Position numbers and translations under genes: made by a program. This document shows positions 42,576 through 53,799 of a stretch of 64,000 nucleotides of DNA, one piece after another. Source of the stretch: Carposina sasakii (taxonomy: Eukaryota > Arthropoda > Insecta > Lepidoptera > Carposinidae). The notes beneath the pieces are model-generated. The model saw only the letters and a list, made by a program, of their open reading frames with translations. It was not told the DNA's origin and searched no databases. The stretch spans positions 14,508,001 to 14,572,000 of the forward strand of contig CP053153.1 in NCBI GenBank assembly GCA_014607495.2. The letters are read 5' to 3'. Within the stretch, counting starts at the first letter, position 1. Every line of letters begins with the position of its first letter.

Positions 42576-43977
42576 TACAATTATTAAACGTTATTAAATT
42601 TACAAAAATGTAATAACTAAAGCTAGCAACATATAAGTGTCCTCGCTATGCTAGGCGTGGCTGTGAGACCTCCTTTATGAACCTGTGGTTCTGGGAGTAT
42701 TCCATGTGTATTTCGGGAGTACAGGTATACAAAACATAAAAACGAAAAAATGGCTCTGCCAACGCGAATAGGGTTAGTAGACTCGGTTCAAAGCTTCCGT
42801 TTCTACTCGTACCTTCATTATGAATAATGTATCCCTTTAGGTAGCGTCTTGTGTACAAATTGCATGTCTTTGTACTGTTTTCAAATAGGTTATATATCTA
42901 ACTGCGAACGCGTAAAGCTTTTATGTGCAGTCGTTTCAGACATAATTACAGCTGGACTTAAACATAGAACTTACAAACTACAGCAGACGACCACAGTATA
43001 ACAACTCGGTCGATCAAAATGTTAGCAAAAGACTCTATTCGTGTCTTTAAAACAAGAGTGTAAACATTGTTTCTGTTTACGCAAAAAAAATTGAGAAATT
43101 TGACAGATATGCTAAACATTTTTATGTCAAGTGTCATTTTTAAACAGTGTCTAACTATAGACACAGTTTTGTATTAATACCAAAAAATTCTAAACTATAG
43201 GCCAGTTGTATAAGTTAGTTAAAAATATTATATTACACATTTTTTGACGTATTTTAAATAAAAGTAATTATAACTACTGATAAAAAAAACTGGCTGTAAA
43301 GTCGGTTAGTACGAGTATTACTTTCCAAAGAGATATCGCGTGCATTACAAAATAGAATAGGCAAGTGAGACATATCCTCATTGATTGTTTTTACATAAGT
43401 TTATTTTCCTTAATGAGGCACGAAGGTCAAAGAAGTTAGACCTGGACTGTGTGTAACACTGTAATTTACATAGGGTTTGGAAGAAATCTAGAGCACAGCT
43501 TCTCTGTCGATGCTATCTCACTTACATCAACCACCTTTCCCTCTTTTCTTTTCTCTAGTAAGGTTCAAGTAGTACTCATTTCATACTGTAAAGAAAACGA
43601 ATAAGATTTTCTCAAAGGTTCCTTTAGCAATTGGATACATTTCACGTATGCACTTTGCATTGCCTGTAATCGCAAACTATTTCTTAGTGGAAGTTTGACT
43701 ACTGTACGGAATATGATTGATTACACTGTGGCTGTACCGTGAGTCAACGGGGCCACCTACACTACGGCCGTACTGCAACGCTACTGACATTCGACTCTGT
43801 GGACATATTGCATAAAAAGAGATAGTTCCTTTAACATTATTTCTAATTTGAAAGAGTTCATTATGAAGAATTTCTAGTAAGAACCTCCACCATGTCAAGC
43901 TAGATTGACGTTATTAATTGGTTGACGTTTGCTCTCCGTGAGATTAATCAGATTTAGAACCGAGTGGACAGAAAGGA
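42576..43977. other. Unassigned intronic spacer
   Basis: About 1.4 kb with no supported gene or known repeat family. Confidence 0.35.
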
Positions 43978-44365
43978 TACATAACCTCACGCCTATATCC
44001 CATAGTGGTAGGCAGAGACCACAGATGTACATTTAGTACATTCCAAATATTCCTCTTTCGCCTCATCCTCATCATTAAATTCTTCATACATGCTCGCCGA
44101 TTTCGGGCGCTCTTGACTAGCCCTATTTTTAGCACATCCCCAATTTGGTCTATGTAGGTTCGCCTAGGGCGACCTCTCCCAGCATTGCCATTCACTTCTG
44201 CCATATATATCTCTTTTGTTAATCGTCTTCCATCCATCCTTTCCACACGTCAAACCATCGAAGCATACCTTTCTCTATCCTTGTCACTGCGTCCTCTTTC
44301 ACATCGCACAATTCTCTTATCACACTATTGTTCACTATATCTCGCAAAGCCACGCCACACATACT
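43978..44365 (-). pseudogene. LINE reverse-transcriptase C-terminus and 3' end
   Basis: Minus-strand frames give ALRDIVNNSVIRELCDVKED, AVTRIEKGMLRWFDVW, then after a frameshift MERMDGRRLTKEIYMAEVNG, GRGRPRRTYIDQIGDVLKIG and KSARNRRACMKNLM. These match the typical R-GLKEDVVT-IEKG-LRWFGHVERM...GRGRPR..Y.DQI...L..G...STRNRRACM tail of a dispersed non-LTR retrotransposon. The region after it (GTCTCTGCCTACCACTATGG, GATATAGGCGTGAGGTTATG) is the 3' UTR and resembles the tail of Repeat-F. Frameshifted and 5'-truncated. Confidence 0.75.
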
Positions 44366-44373
44366 TATATATC

Positions 44374-44450
44374 TGGAGGATAAAGTTGTTTAATGCTGTC
44401 ATTCTATAAAACTTAATCAAGATAGAGTCAGCAATTTTATCCCTCCGATA
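44374..44450 (+). repeat. Hairpin-H, complete
   Basis: GGAGGATAAAGTTGTTTAAT, GCTGTCATTCT and the inverse GTCAGCAATTTTATCCCTCC form a foldback of about 75 bp. Confidence 0.6.
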
Positions 44451-44492
44451 GACAATCTGAATAAATTTCATAATTCATTCAATTGATGTATA

Positions 44493-44753
44493 CAGGGTAT
44501 AACAAAAGGGATATGTTAAGCGAAAAGCTATGTAAATAGCCCACTACAAGGAACCTATCCACAAAATTTCAGACTCGAAATCACATGTTTATTTTTCCAG
44601 ATAGTATGGAGAATTCCTACATAACTCAGGAATGTTCATACAATCTTGAAAAATAAACATTTGATTTCGAGTCTCAAATTTTAAAAATAGGTTCTCTATA
44701 GTGGGCTATTTACATAGTTTTTCGCTTAACATACCCTTTTTGTTACATCACTG
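44493..44753. mobile_element. MITE-C, full length foldback
   Basis: CAGGGTATAACAAAAGGGAT to TTTTGTTACATCACTG, preceded by TA. Highly similar to 25376-25636 with the same palindromic layout. Confidence 0.85.
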
Positions 44754-44783
44754 TCAGGGGTAAAGCTAAAAGATTGGCTACAC

Positions 44784-44803
44784 CTAGGTTAAGTTAGGTT
44801 AGG
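44784..44803 (+). repeat. Short TTAGG-like run
   Basis: CTAGG TTAAG TTAGG TTAGG reads in 5-nt register and resembles the insect telomere repeat TTAGG. With only two exact units it may be chance. Confidence 0.3.
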
Positions 44804-45045
44804 TTCGACATGGTTATGTCTAGGTCAAGAGCTGTCACAGAAAGCTCAAATAATAATAAGTTCATTAGAGTTAAGGTTTATTCTATCTTTTAGCATTACC
44901 TGTAACATATACAGTACAGTTTCATGGGGAAAACGTGAGTAAATAAGTAATTCAATTACCTTCAATCAGGCTTTGATCGACGAGAAAAGCCTACAAATGA
45001 TCGTTGATCGTACGTAACAAGACTATGCTTAGTTGACTCATCAAA

Positions 45046-45327
45046 GTTTGATCTCTTCTTCTTCTTCTTCAGCCTACTGCATTCCACTGCTGGACGTAGG
45101 CCTCCCCCAGGGCACGCCACAAGGCTACCCCCACAGGGGGGTTTTGCCCATAGTCACCACGCTGGGCAGGCGGGTTGGTGACCGCAGTGTGATTTTCGGA
45201 CTATGTTGTCAGTACGGGAGGCGTTGCTGCCCACCTCCCGGAAGCCCTTACTCGTACGATACCCACGGGCAGGCATGGGGTGGTACAAACTCTTCTCTGC
45301 CGGCACCACGCGGCTAGGTTTGATCTC
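45046..45327 (-). mobile_element. SINE-A with target-site duplication
   Basis: The element 45056-45317 (262 bp) is flanked by the identical 10-mer GTTTGATCTC at 45046-45055 and 45318-45327, as expected of target-primed reverse transcription. The minus strand reads CTAGCCGCGTGGTGCCGGCA at the head and ends with GCAGTGGAATGCAGTAGGCT followed by (GAA)n. This copy defines the full extent of the family. Confidence 0.9.
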
Positions 45328-45775
45328 ACACAACATGCAACCAAGATCAAAACCCCGATTCGCTAACTTTGCTTAAAACCGTCCTAACTTTAATTATAAC
45401 ACAGGTTACGCAACGCAGAAGTGGTTCGAACTGAAATATTATTTTAGGAGTTCACAGACCGAACGGACGCGGCCCGCGCATAATAAACTATCGACCTTGT
45501 CGCTCACCTGTTAAAGTTTACTTTGCAATGTTTGGAGGCGGTGTGATTGTGACGTTTCGCCGTCGGGACACCGTCACGTGTCGCGTATCACTCAGCACGA
45601 CTCCCTTTGGAAAATAATAAAGAAAAAGCATAGACAGAGCGGAGAATTGGGTTTTATCGTGAAATCAACAAGTTTTAGACGCTCTTGGGTTCTCAAGTTT
45701 TGGTTTAGTGTTTGATTTCCGGAATGTGCATTGACATCTCAATATTGCAGTTAACCAAATTATAAGGAAATTATA
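45328..45775. other. CpG-rich intronic segment
   Basis: 45450-45600 is CpG-rich and contains CACGTG within GTCACGTGTCGCG and an E-box CACCTG. It appears once and belongs to no repeat family seen here. It is a candidate enhancer or alternative promoter of vn; that is inference. Confidence 0.35.
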
Positions 45776-45921
45776 CAGGGTGTAACAAAAAGGGAATGTT
45801 GAGTGAAAATCTATGTAAATAGCCCACTCTAGAGAACCTATCCACAAAATTTGAGACTCGAAATCAAATTTTTATTTTTCAAGATATATTTTCGCTTAAC
45901 ATACCCCTTTTGTACACCCTG
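45776..45921. mobile_element. MITE-C, internally deleted
   Basis: CAGGGTGTAACAAAAAGGGA...TTTTGTACACCCTG, TA on both sides, 146 bp. The middle of the palindrome is missing. Confidence 0.8.
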
Positions 45922-45968
45922 TATAATTATTGTGAAACATGTTTTAATTTAGAAAGATATATCATATA

Positions 45969-46228
45969 CAGGGTGTAACAAAAAGGGTATGTTAAGCGAA
46001 AAGCTATGTAAATAGCCCACTATAGACAACCTATTTCCAAAATTCGAGACACGAAATAACATGTTTATTTATCAAGATTGTATGAACATTCCTGAGTTGT
46101 TTAGGAATTCTCCATACTATCTAGAAAAATAAATATGTGATTTCGAGTCTGAAATTATGTAGGTAAGTTCCTTTAAGTGGGCTGTTTACATAGCTTTTCG
46201 CTTAACATACCCCTTTTGTTACACCCTG
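45969..46228. mobile_element. MITE-C, full length foldback
   Basis: CAGGGTGTAACAAAAAGGGT...TTTTGTTACACCCTG with perfect terminal inverted repeats and TA flanks. It lies only 47 bp from the preceding MITE-C copy. Confidence 0.85.
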
Positions 46229-46519
46229 TATATTTTGCTGTGAAATGTCATTTTTAAACAGCGTCTAGCTAGACGTGGTTATATGATAACACTGCGCTGA
46301 CTGACAGCGTGGCATGGTATGGTATCTACGGCAGATTATGATGGCATTGCGTAGCATGCCATGTCATCTCACTGAAAGCTCAGCTTTATCTGCATACCCG
46401 TATATTTCAGCATTTCCTCCGCGAGCCGAATCACGACGTGCCGATTACAATTAATTTTATAAGCTTTGATTAGTAACAAAATTCAATCGAATTTTCAAAG
46501 ATCTAAAATCAACTATACT

Positions 46520-46603
46520 TATATATGTATTTATATACCGTTGCTTAGTACCCACGACACAAGACCTTAGGGATCTTAGTGTGGGACTAGGTCAACTGCG
46601 TAT
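46520..46603 (+). mobile_element. SINE-E 3' fragment
   Basis: TATTTATATACCGTTGCTTA, GTACCCACGACACAAGACCT, TAGGGATCTTAGTGTGGGAC: only the tail of SINE-E. Confidence 0.75.
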
Positions 46604-46639
46604 AAATTATTAGTATTATTAGTGTCATTCTCACATCTG

Positions 46640-46972
46640 TCAATACATATAATAAAAATGTTACGGATCGCTGTCTGTACATGGAAGATATATGAGAAAA
46701 AAATATTATAGGAGACCTTTATCAACGCAATAGTACCCAAAAGAATGCTCTTTGCCGACATTTGTCTCTTTGTCGGTTTGTCTGTGCGTTTGTGCACGCT
46801 AATCTCAGAAACGGCTGAACCGATTTCGATGCAGTTTTCACGAATATATTGTGACAGGTCCCACTTAACATATAGGCTACTTTTTATCCCGGAAAAATGT
46901 TTTTATCCCGCGTGATATCGACATTTTGTTTTTTCTGTAGTCCACGTGGACGGAGTCGCGGGCGTCCACTAG
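46640..46972 (+). mobile_element. Helitron-G copy
   Basis: It begins TCAATACATATAATAAAAAT and ends GGACGGAGTCGCGGGCGTCC, ACTAG, followed by T. The 3' hairpin is intact; the 5' end has one deletion. 333 bp. Confidence 0.8.
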
Positions 46973-47002
46973 TGTAGAATAAATCTAATGATTCCATGAT
47001 AC

Positions 47003-47075
47003 ATACAAACATACATACGCATAGTCGAAAAACATACCCCTCTCTCTGGCTACCCACAGACGGGTAAAAATACCT
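47003..47075 (+). repeat. Repeat-K fragment
   Basis: ACATACATACGCATAGTCG, ACATACCCCTCTCTCTGGCT, GACGGGTAAAAATACC. It resembles 18785-18840. Confidence 0.35.
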
Positions 47076-47404
47076 TCATCTACAATTTTAGTCCTGTTTC
47101 TATCCAGAACCAATGACTTGGTGACACTACGAACACTTCGTATTATAATTCAGACAAGATGGAGGAATCAGCGACGCGTTTATAGTAACATTGACAAACT
47201 TAATCATGCTATCCGCTAACACTTATCGCTATTCGTCATAAGGTCGAAAATGTGATGATGTGTATGTGGATTTGTTGATAACGGGCTCGCGACCGTGCCT
47301 GGTATGTATGGCAGAGGCTTTGCGGCAAAAAGTAGCCGTTTCCATATTAGCTGATAACGATTATGTACATCAAGGAAGAACTAAGTGGAGGTGGCCGAAC
47401 AATC

Positions 47405-47490
47405 ACACAGTTGTATTCCCTAAATGGGGTAGCTAGAATTGCAGGATTACGTAGAAGATCGTACAGCCACATTTAGCAAAGCGAGGCCAG
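47405..47490 (+). repeat. Repeat-I head
   Basis: ACACAGTTGTATTCCCTAAA, TGGGGTAGCTAGAATTGCAG, GATTACGTAGAAGATCG and CCACATTTAGCAAAGCGAGG. Head half only. Confidence 0.6.
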
Positions 47491-48157
47491 CCCCCCTAGC
47501 ATGACCACGCATCGTGGATATCGTATCGTCTCTATACAAAATTCGACATGGCGGCTATATTTATCGTAATGCGCCTCACCATTACCTCCTTTCTGCTAAG
47601 CGCTAAGTGAAGCTACTTATTCTTATTCTTTATTGTACACAGTAAAGTTTCTACTTTTATTATTATTTATTTATTTATATTTTTACACGGACTTGACGGC
47701 ATTACAGTAAAACCAAGGTACCATCAAGTTTAGGGGAAAAATAAAAGAAAAAGTAGACAAAACGAATAAACAGTGAAATAGTAGTATTAGTAGAATAAAC
47801 ATAGTAAATTTCAAAAAACAGCGATTAAAAAACGACAATTAATACTTAATTGAGCTAATCCACTATCGATCATCTCGCAAAACTTCATACACTTTGTATG
47901 ATACCTCAATATTTGTACATTCTATAGATGAAATAAAATTGGAAGCAAATATTATCTAATATTCATAATGCGCTATATTGATTACATTTATCAGTTGCAG
48001 ATCTATTTTAAATATAGCATCTCCTCTTTATAATTCCGCCATGATTATACCTTGATGTCTATGTAGAGTCATCTAAACGTTTGTCAACAAATTGCAGTTT
48101 CAAAATTGAGCTCAAATAACATGATACACGTCTCATTTGAGTATAGTAATTTTCATC
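47491..48157. other. Unassigned intronic spacer
   Basis: AT-rich; no supported feature beyond a degenerate (TTTA)n stretch near 47660. Confidence 0.35.
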
Positions 48158-48222
48158 GCCATCATCATGAGAACTCCACTGCTGAACATAAGCCTCCCCC
48201 AACAACCTCCATCCCGAAGTAG
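48158..48222 (-). mobile_element. RTE-type LINE 3' tail remnant
   Basis: CATCATCATGAGAACTCCAC, TGCTGAACATAAGCCTCCCC, CAACAACCTCCATCCC is the reverse of the RTE 3' end at 9828-9900, including the codons for the EAYVQQW region. Confidence 0.65.
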
Positions 48223-48359
48223 AAGATAGAAGTGTTAATTAACATGAATGCCTGATTTTTCGGTTTGTCTGACAAAAATGTATGCAAAACTTACTTCTTC
48301 TCCTGTTGAGAAACTAGTTTATTTTTTTTTAGTTCAGTAGTATCTTTTACTTCTTTTTG

Positions 48360-48516
48360 CTCTGTTCCCATTATTCTTGGGGTCGGCGTAATTAATGTAT
48401 TTTCTTCCATTCATCCCTATTGTCTCTCTTCTCATTACTCACTCCCAGTACAAGCATGTCCTCTCTCATACAATCCATCCAACACTTAGGTCTTCCTCTT
48501 CCTCCATTTTAATATG
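48360..48516 (-). pseudogene. LINE C-terminal relic
   Basis: The minus strand reads GRGRPKCWMDCMREDMLVLG, then EKRDNRDEWKK and, after a frame change, ADPKNNGNR. The GRPK-RW-D-..EDM...G.....DR..W...... ADP..... order is the common C-terminal end of another non-LTR retrotransposon group. It is short, with stop codons. Confidence 0.6.
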
Positions 48517-49569
48517 TGGCTGATAGTTGGCAGATTGATGGATATTGGCTATATACAGTTAACGATATTACAGTGATATATGTTACAGTGTAAAGTTATA
48601 TATAGTTTGATTTGAACACGCTGACACTCATAAAGCATAAGTCCAAATATAGATAAATTTTATAGACAGACAAACATACTACCAACGTGTTAACGTCAGG
48701 TTATAGTTCTGTAAGCGTAGATTGATCGGAGGATACTTAGTTGTGGTGAAAATTATAAACTACAGCGTATTTACTTACTATTTAGGTAATTTTCATTTCT
48801 CCTATTTTTTACACAACTGTGTGTAGTGCAATGGGAGGGTTGTAGTTACTCCGCACATGTTAGAACTGTGCGTCGGCAGCTACATACACGTGCAAGCAAG
48901 ATAACAATATATTCGTTTCGTTGCGATCGTTTGTGATTGGTCAATTAATTTATTACTCCTTACACCACTTAGTTCATAAGTACCTGCCTATGTAAGTGTG
49001 AAATCAAGTGGCCAGAGGGTTATGTCTTTTGGGTGTATGTGTTTAAATATGTCGTATGTATAGGTACCTAACATGTACGGACATTGGATAGGTACTCACA
49101 TCAAAAATCTGGCGCAATCGATTTTTTTTTTTCAATATTTAAATGAGGTTATTTTCGTTATCTATACTTCTTTTTTTTTAATGAGTTTGGATTTAATATT
49201 ACTCGTATAATATTAATATCAGTGTGTTAGGTTCAGTTGTCCGTAAGATTTTCATTTTAATTAACGTATATAAAAATGGAGCCAAGTGACCAATTATTTA
49301 CATGAACTCTCTTTGGTTCATTAAGGATATTTATCGCCTTTTAAAGATAATAGAGAAACTGTAGTAAACCGAGATTACAGAAAGGAAACGAATATCAATA
49401 TGGGCTCTTAAACACAGAGATAGGTAGTACCTATAATTCAAGGAAATAGTTTATTAATGTGGTATATAATAAACTATTTCCTTATATTTTCTAATGATTG
49501 TAAAACTGCACATACTCTGAAAGTTTCATTAATTTGTAATGAGTATTTTACTAATCAGCGTTAAAATTC
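48517..49569. other. Unassigned intronic spacer
   Basis: About 1 kb, AT-rich. A small palindrome GGAAATAGTTTATTA / TAATAAACTATTTCC lies at about 49442-49484. Nothing else was recognised. Confidence 0.35.
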
Positions 49570-49704
49570 TTCACTACTAACCGAACTTGTACATTTCAAC
49601 TACACCTTCAAAATTGGTCAGAAGTGGCACGATGTGGTCCTATCGGCCCTTGGTGCTCTGCCTACCCTGTAAGGGATAAAGGCGTGATTATATGTATGTA
49701 TATG
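49570..49704 (+). mobile_element. Repeat-F 3' part
   Basis: TCACTACTAACCGAACTTGT, ACATTTCAACTACACCTTCA to AAGGGATAAAGGCGTGATTA and TATGTATGTATATG. 5'-truncated with the (TATG)n end preserved. Confidence 0.75.
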
Positions 49705-49863
49705 TAAAATTTTAATAGTTAACGTTATCCCATAATATCTCAGTGATACCATTACGGATTCTGATGGATTTATTTTAGGCTCGGTTATATCCTCTACTTA
49801 TCACATAATAATATATTAAATGAGAAAATTAACCTACCATAGGTTTATAACAAACGTACACAC

Positions 49864-50081
49864 TTCAGCCTACTGCAGTCCACTGCTGGCTACAAAGCTA
49901 CTGCCACAGTGGGGTTTTTGCTCACAGTCACCATGCTAGGCAGGCAGATTGTTGATCGCAGTGTGATTTTAAGACTATGTTGTCAACACGGGAAGCGCTG
50001 CTGCCCACCTCCCGCAAACCCATCGCCTTTTACGATATACATGGGCAGACACGGGGGATGCTGCGGTACTCTGCCACACGA
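49864..50081 (-). mobile_element. SINE-A, internally deleted
   Basis: TTCAGCCTACTGCAGTCCAC, TGCTGGCTACAAAGCTACTG shows loss of the GGCCTCCCCCAGGGCACGCC block. The remainder continues to CTCTGCCACACGACG. Confidence 0.75.
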
Positions 50082-50388
50082 CGACTGTAAGAAAATATAC
50101 CCACTATAATTTACTTTGCATATATAATTTACATAATATAAACCTTTCTCTTGAATCACTCTTTCTATTTAAGATTTTCTTTTTTAGGTACCAATTAACG
50201 CTAACATCTTACAACTTATATAAACACTAAAAGAATACCCGAGGTCACCCTTACATATTAGGTTGTGACCACTCTATGCGAGTCGCGTGCGCAATGAGTC
50301 CTACTATACGCTCAACCTGATTGTATCTTTTGCATACATGAAGAAAGGATTACGAGGATATGGGTCAGTTAATGTAGCCTATATAGAA

Positions 50389-50502
50389 CAGGGTGTAACA
50401 GGAGGGGAATGTCAAGCAAAATGCTATCGAAATAGCCCATTACAGAGAACTTATCTATAGACGGAGACTTTAAATTACATGTTTATTTCTTCAAATATGT
50501 TG
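50389..50502. mobile_element. MITE-C left half
   Basis: CAGGGTGTAACAGGAGGGGA, AATAGCCCATTACAGAGAAC and ACATGTTTATTTCTTCAAAT. The right half is missing, so it cannot fold back. Confidence 0.7.
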
Positions 50503-50576
50503 TGATATATGTGGGTAGGTAGGTATGCATGTACATATATAAAAATTCAAATTCCAATCATGTTGTGATGATGTAT

Positions 50577-50625
50577 ACGTCAACCTATTGCAGTACACTG
50601 CTCCTCCTCCAGGGCACACCACTTG
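50577..50625 (-). mobile_element. SINE-A tail fragment
   Basis: ACGTCAACCTATTGCAGTAC, ACTGCT, then CCTCCTCCAGGGCACACCAC: a short diverged piece. Confidence 0.55.
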
Positions 50626-50856
50626 ATCGATGTTTTGACGATAGAATATATAAAAGATTATTTTTATTTTGTATTTACCATTAACTTTAATTTTATTGTT
50701 AATCAGCAAACATTTTATTGGGCTTATGATACGGTCAATTAAAACTTTTAATAGGTTTAAACATGTCTTTTACTACGTCAAGGTAGCATCGTTTAGGTAG
50801 GTATCATCATGTGAGTAGACAGTTAAATTACAAATTAATATTAATATTGTACTAAT

Positions 50857-50942
50857 ATGCGGGGCTTCACTAGAATACATTAGAGTATATCCTTCCGCGC
50901 ATATCGTAAGAGTTGGTTAAGGATAGTATTCTCTGGGGCAAC
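50857..50942 (-). repeat. Repeat-I tail
   Basis: In reverse: CCCCAGAGAATACTATCC, TCTTACGATATGCGCGGAAG, TGTATTCTAGTGAAGCCCCG. Tail half only. Confidence 0.55.
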
Positions 50943-50971
50943 GAATGATACACCTCCACAGTCTATTCTAG

Positions 50972-51067
50972 ATACATATAAACATATAAGCACGCCTTTA
51001 TCCCTTACGGGGTAGGCAGAGCACCAAGGGCCGATAGAACCACATGGTACCACTTCTGACCAATTTC
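50972..51067 (-). mobile_element. Repeat-F 3' fragment
   Basis: ATACATATAAACATATAAGC, ACGCCTTTATCCCTTACGGG, CCACATGGTACCACTTCTGA, CCAATTT. 3' tail plus about 60 bp. Confidence 0.7.
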
Positions 51068-52269
51068 TATTCTATTCTAGATATTTGACATAAACTTTAC
51101 GACAACAAATTTCCCGGGACTAAAGTTAGATTGCAATTTGATTATGAAGATTTGGGGGTTTGGCGGACAAAAAATTTGTAAACTATGAAAACAAATATAA
51201 ATACAAAAACAAAATTTCTAGCTACGTAAAACAAAAGAAAAAAAAAGGACAAACCGACTCCATTCCCAACTTAGACCAATATATCACAGCAAACAATCTC
51301 TGAATTATGGCTAACAAATCAAAATACCTCTTCAAAGGTGGTTTCAGATCCGTCGCTTCCTGTCTAGACTTGTCCTCAGACTAAACAGACCTGAGCTGTC
51401 TACGTGCCTGTAAACAGACTATGGGTGTATTTATAGTCTGTGTTGATACCTTAGGTGGAATACACTTGGCAAAATACGGCAATTTAAGCATCATTACCTT
51501 GTTATCAGCTCATTAGTCTGCCCTTTATGTTATTCTTTATAGGTATCTGATAGGTTATTTTATTCCCTAACTCTATAGAAAATCTATACGTAAACTGAAA
51601 TATTCGTAAAACAAGCTTTTATTTTTAAAGGAAATCACACGAATGGAAGGATTTTTAAATTTGACGTATGAAGTAATGTGGAGAAAACACGTCTGGGGCT
51701 TTGTCGCTTGGGGAACATAGGTTTCTGGCTATTTACAGGATGGCTAGTAGGAATCACGCTCAGCACATCATTGCTCAGCACCCTGTTTTGACACTACCTG
51801 CCACTTTCTCACAAAACTACTAGAAAGAAACCATTGGAATATAATTATGGTAGCAGATCCTTCACTTTCCAAGAGAGATTCAGTATTAAAATTTGTTGTT
51901 GCTAATAAAAAAATATTTCAAATTAAACTGCCACTAAAAACAAACGTCGGCATAACATCAAAACCCGCTTTAAAAGTACTAATATTGATAATTAAAGAGC
52001 GCTATAAACCGACTGTAGTCTATCTTATACCACCTGCTTGTTGGGAAACCTCACAGGAATAGAGAAAATAAACGTGGTGGGTATAGGTACATATAGAAAA
52101 GCGCCCAGATATAGATTATATTCTTAGATATCGGCGAAGCTACGGCGCCAGAATTCCTCGAAACAATATCATAAACAATGCGAATCATACAATTCTTGTA
52201 TGAGATTTTAGTAAACAGGGTTTTCAATTTGTCATATTAGTAATAGTGAACGCTGTGACTCCTTCCGTA
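51068..52269. other. Unassigned intronic spacer
   Basis: About 1.2 kb. An open frame of 71 codons at 51847-52062 has no recognised domain or splice context. No repeat family was identified. Confidence 0.3.
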
Positions 52270-52271
52270 TA

Positions 52272-52651
52272 CAGGGTGTTTTTTTGTGGCCACCTTTAAC
52301 GAAGGGTACGTATTCTATACATGAAATAAAGTAAGTTTATGCCAAAAAAAATGCTGGGAAAAAAAAAAATTTTGAAAAAAATTTTTTAATTCCTTGATCG
52401 TGCGAAATTTATAGTATCTAGTGTTTATGTTAGTTTTTTTATAGACAGATATTAATTATTTTTCGTGAAAAAATCCTGCTACGCGCGTCTATGTGCATTT
52501 ATGCAGAAAAACGCAGTCTATTTACTCAACTTTGGACCCTAATATTTTGGAAACCAGACACTTCCCAGGTATGCTTCCATGGAGAAAAATGATCGTGATG
52601 ATGAGGAGATTCCGTAGTTTTCGGAAACGTTGACGACCAAAAATCACCCTG
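52272..52651 (+). mobile_element. MITE-B reference copy, full length
   Basis: 380 bp from CAGGGTGTTTTTTTGTGGCC to AAATCACCCTG, with TA immediately outside both ends (52270-52271 and 52652-52653). Landmarks in order: CACCTTTAACGAAGGGTACG, AAGTAAGTTTATGCC, GCGAAATTTATAG, TTCGTGAAAAAATCC, ATGCAGAAAAACGCAGTC, CCATGGAGAAAAATGATCG, GACGACCAAAAATC. No coding capacity. Terminal CAGGGTG plus TA target points to Tc1/mariner-type mobilisation. Confidence 0.9.
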
Positions 52652-52763
52652 TATGATAAAGGGAAATATGATACTTTTCTCGCATTTAAAATGGAATTAC
52701 GGGAATTTCTTTGAAAATACATTCCACCAATCACTCAAAGCCTTTAATAGTATATTAAGATTT

Positions 52764-52990
52764 GCCGCGTGGTGCCGGCAGAGTAGAGTTTGTACCACTC
52801 CTTCCGTTTCCGGGAGATGGGCAGCAGCGCCTCCCGTACTGCCAACATAGTCCGAAAATCACACTGCGGTCACCAACCCGCCTGCCCAGCGTGGTGACTA
52901 TGGGCAAAACCCCTGTGGCAGTAGCCTTGTGGCTGGCGTGCCCTGGGGGAGGCCTACGTTCAGCAGTGGACTGCAATAGGCTGAAGAAGA
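52764..52990 (+). mobile_element. SINE-A, nearly full length
   Basis: GCCGCGTGGTGCCGGCAGAG to GGCTGAAGAAGA. The segment between TTTGTACCACTCC and TTTCCGGGAGATGGGCAGCA lacks the TGCCTGCCCGTGGGTATCG block of other copies. Confidence 0.8.
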
Positions 52991-53799
52991 CTCATTGGAC
53001 TTGTCACTGGTCAAAAATTACATTTATGTAAACAAACACTGACAACTAAACAAGAAACAATTAATTAGCGAATTCCCAGTCCAATAAAAAGTGGCTATCA
53101 TCGGGTAGGCGTTTTAAAATTCCAAATAGTCCTATAATGGAATTCGTTTGATGTCCATTACGCAGCGCCACCTTACCACCTTGATAACGTGAAAATAAAC
53201 GCGTTGAATGATGTACACATCGTGAAGGAATTAAAAAGGGGAGCTTCTAATATACCTAGTAAGATCTGCAACGGCTAATATACGAGTAGTGCAATATGAA
53301 ATGAAGAGCTCAAACACACAATAAGTCTACAGAAACAAAATTTATGTGTGTGAATATTTATTATTTTGTTCAAGGTCGCCGCCTCGTGCTTGCTATAGAC
53401 AAAAAACTTTTACAACAGTAAAAAGTAAACATACTTAGCAAATTTTGGAATATAACTCTTCAAATTATGCTTGAATTACTTTTGCGGTCCGCTTCCGCCC
53501 CTTCACCGCCGTAAAAGCGACAGTATTTTCTAATGTTATTTGTTAGGGCACCTCCTTGTCATAATTTCCTCATGCTACACATATTTCGCGGAACACAATG
53601 CGTTGACCCATCTGTTTACATTCAGAACCTTGTAAAGTTAAATATAAAACTAGAAGTTTATGAGAGTCTAGAAGTTTATAAGTTATTTTCGCTATAATGT
53701 CGCGTAGTTCGGTAGCAGAATCCCGGTAGTACGTAAAATAATCTTTAGTTACATCAGCTCTATACAGGCTTCACAAGCACAAGATAAGCAAAACCTTAT
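52991..53799. other. Unassigned intronic spacer
   Basis: No gene or repeat family recognised. Confidence 0.35.

Noticed and set aside
44784..44803. Interstitial telomere array
   Set aside because: Only two exact TTAGG units; too short to distinguish from chance.
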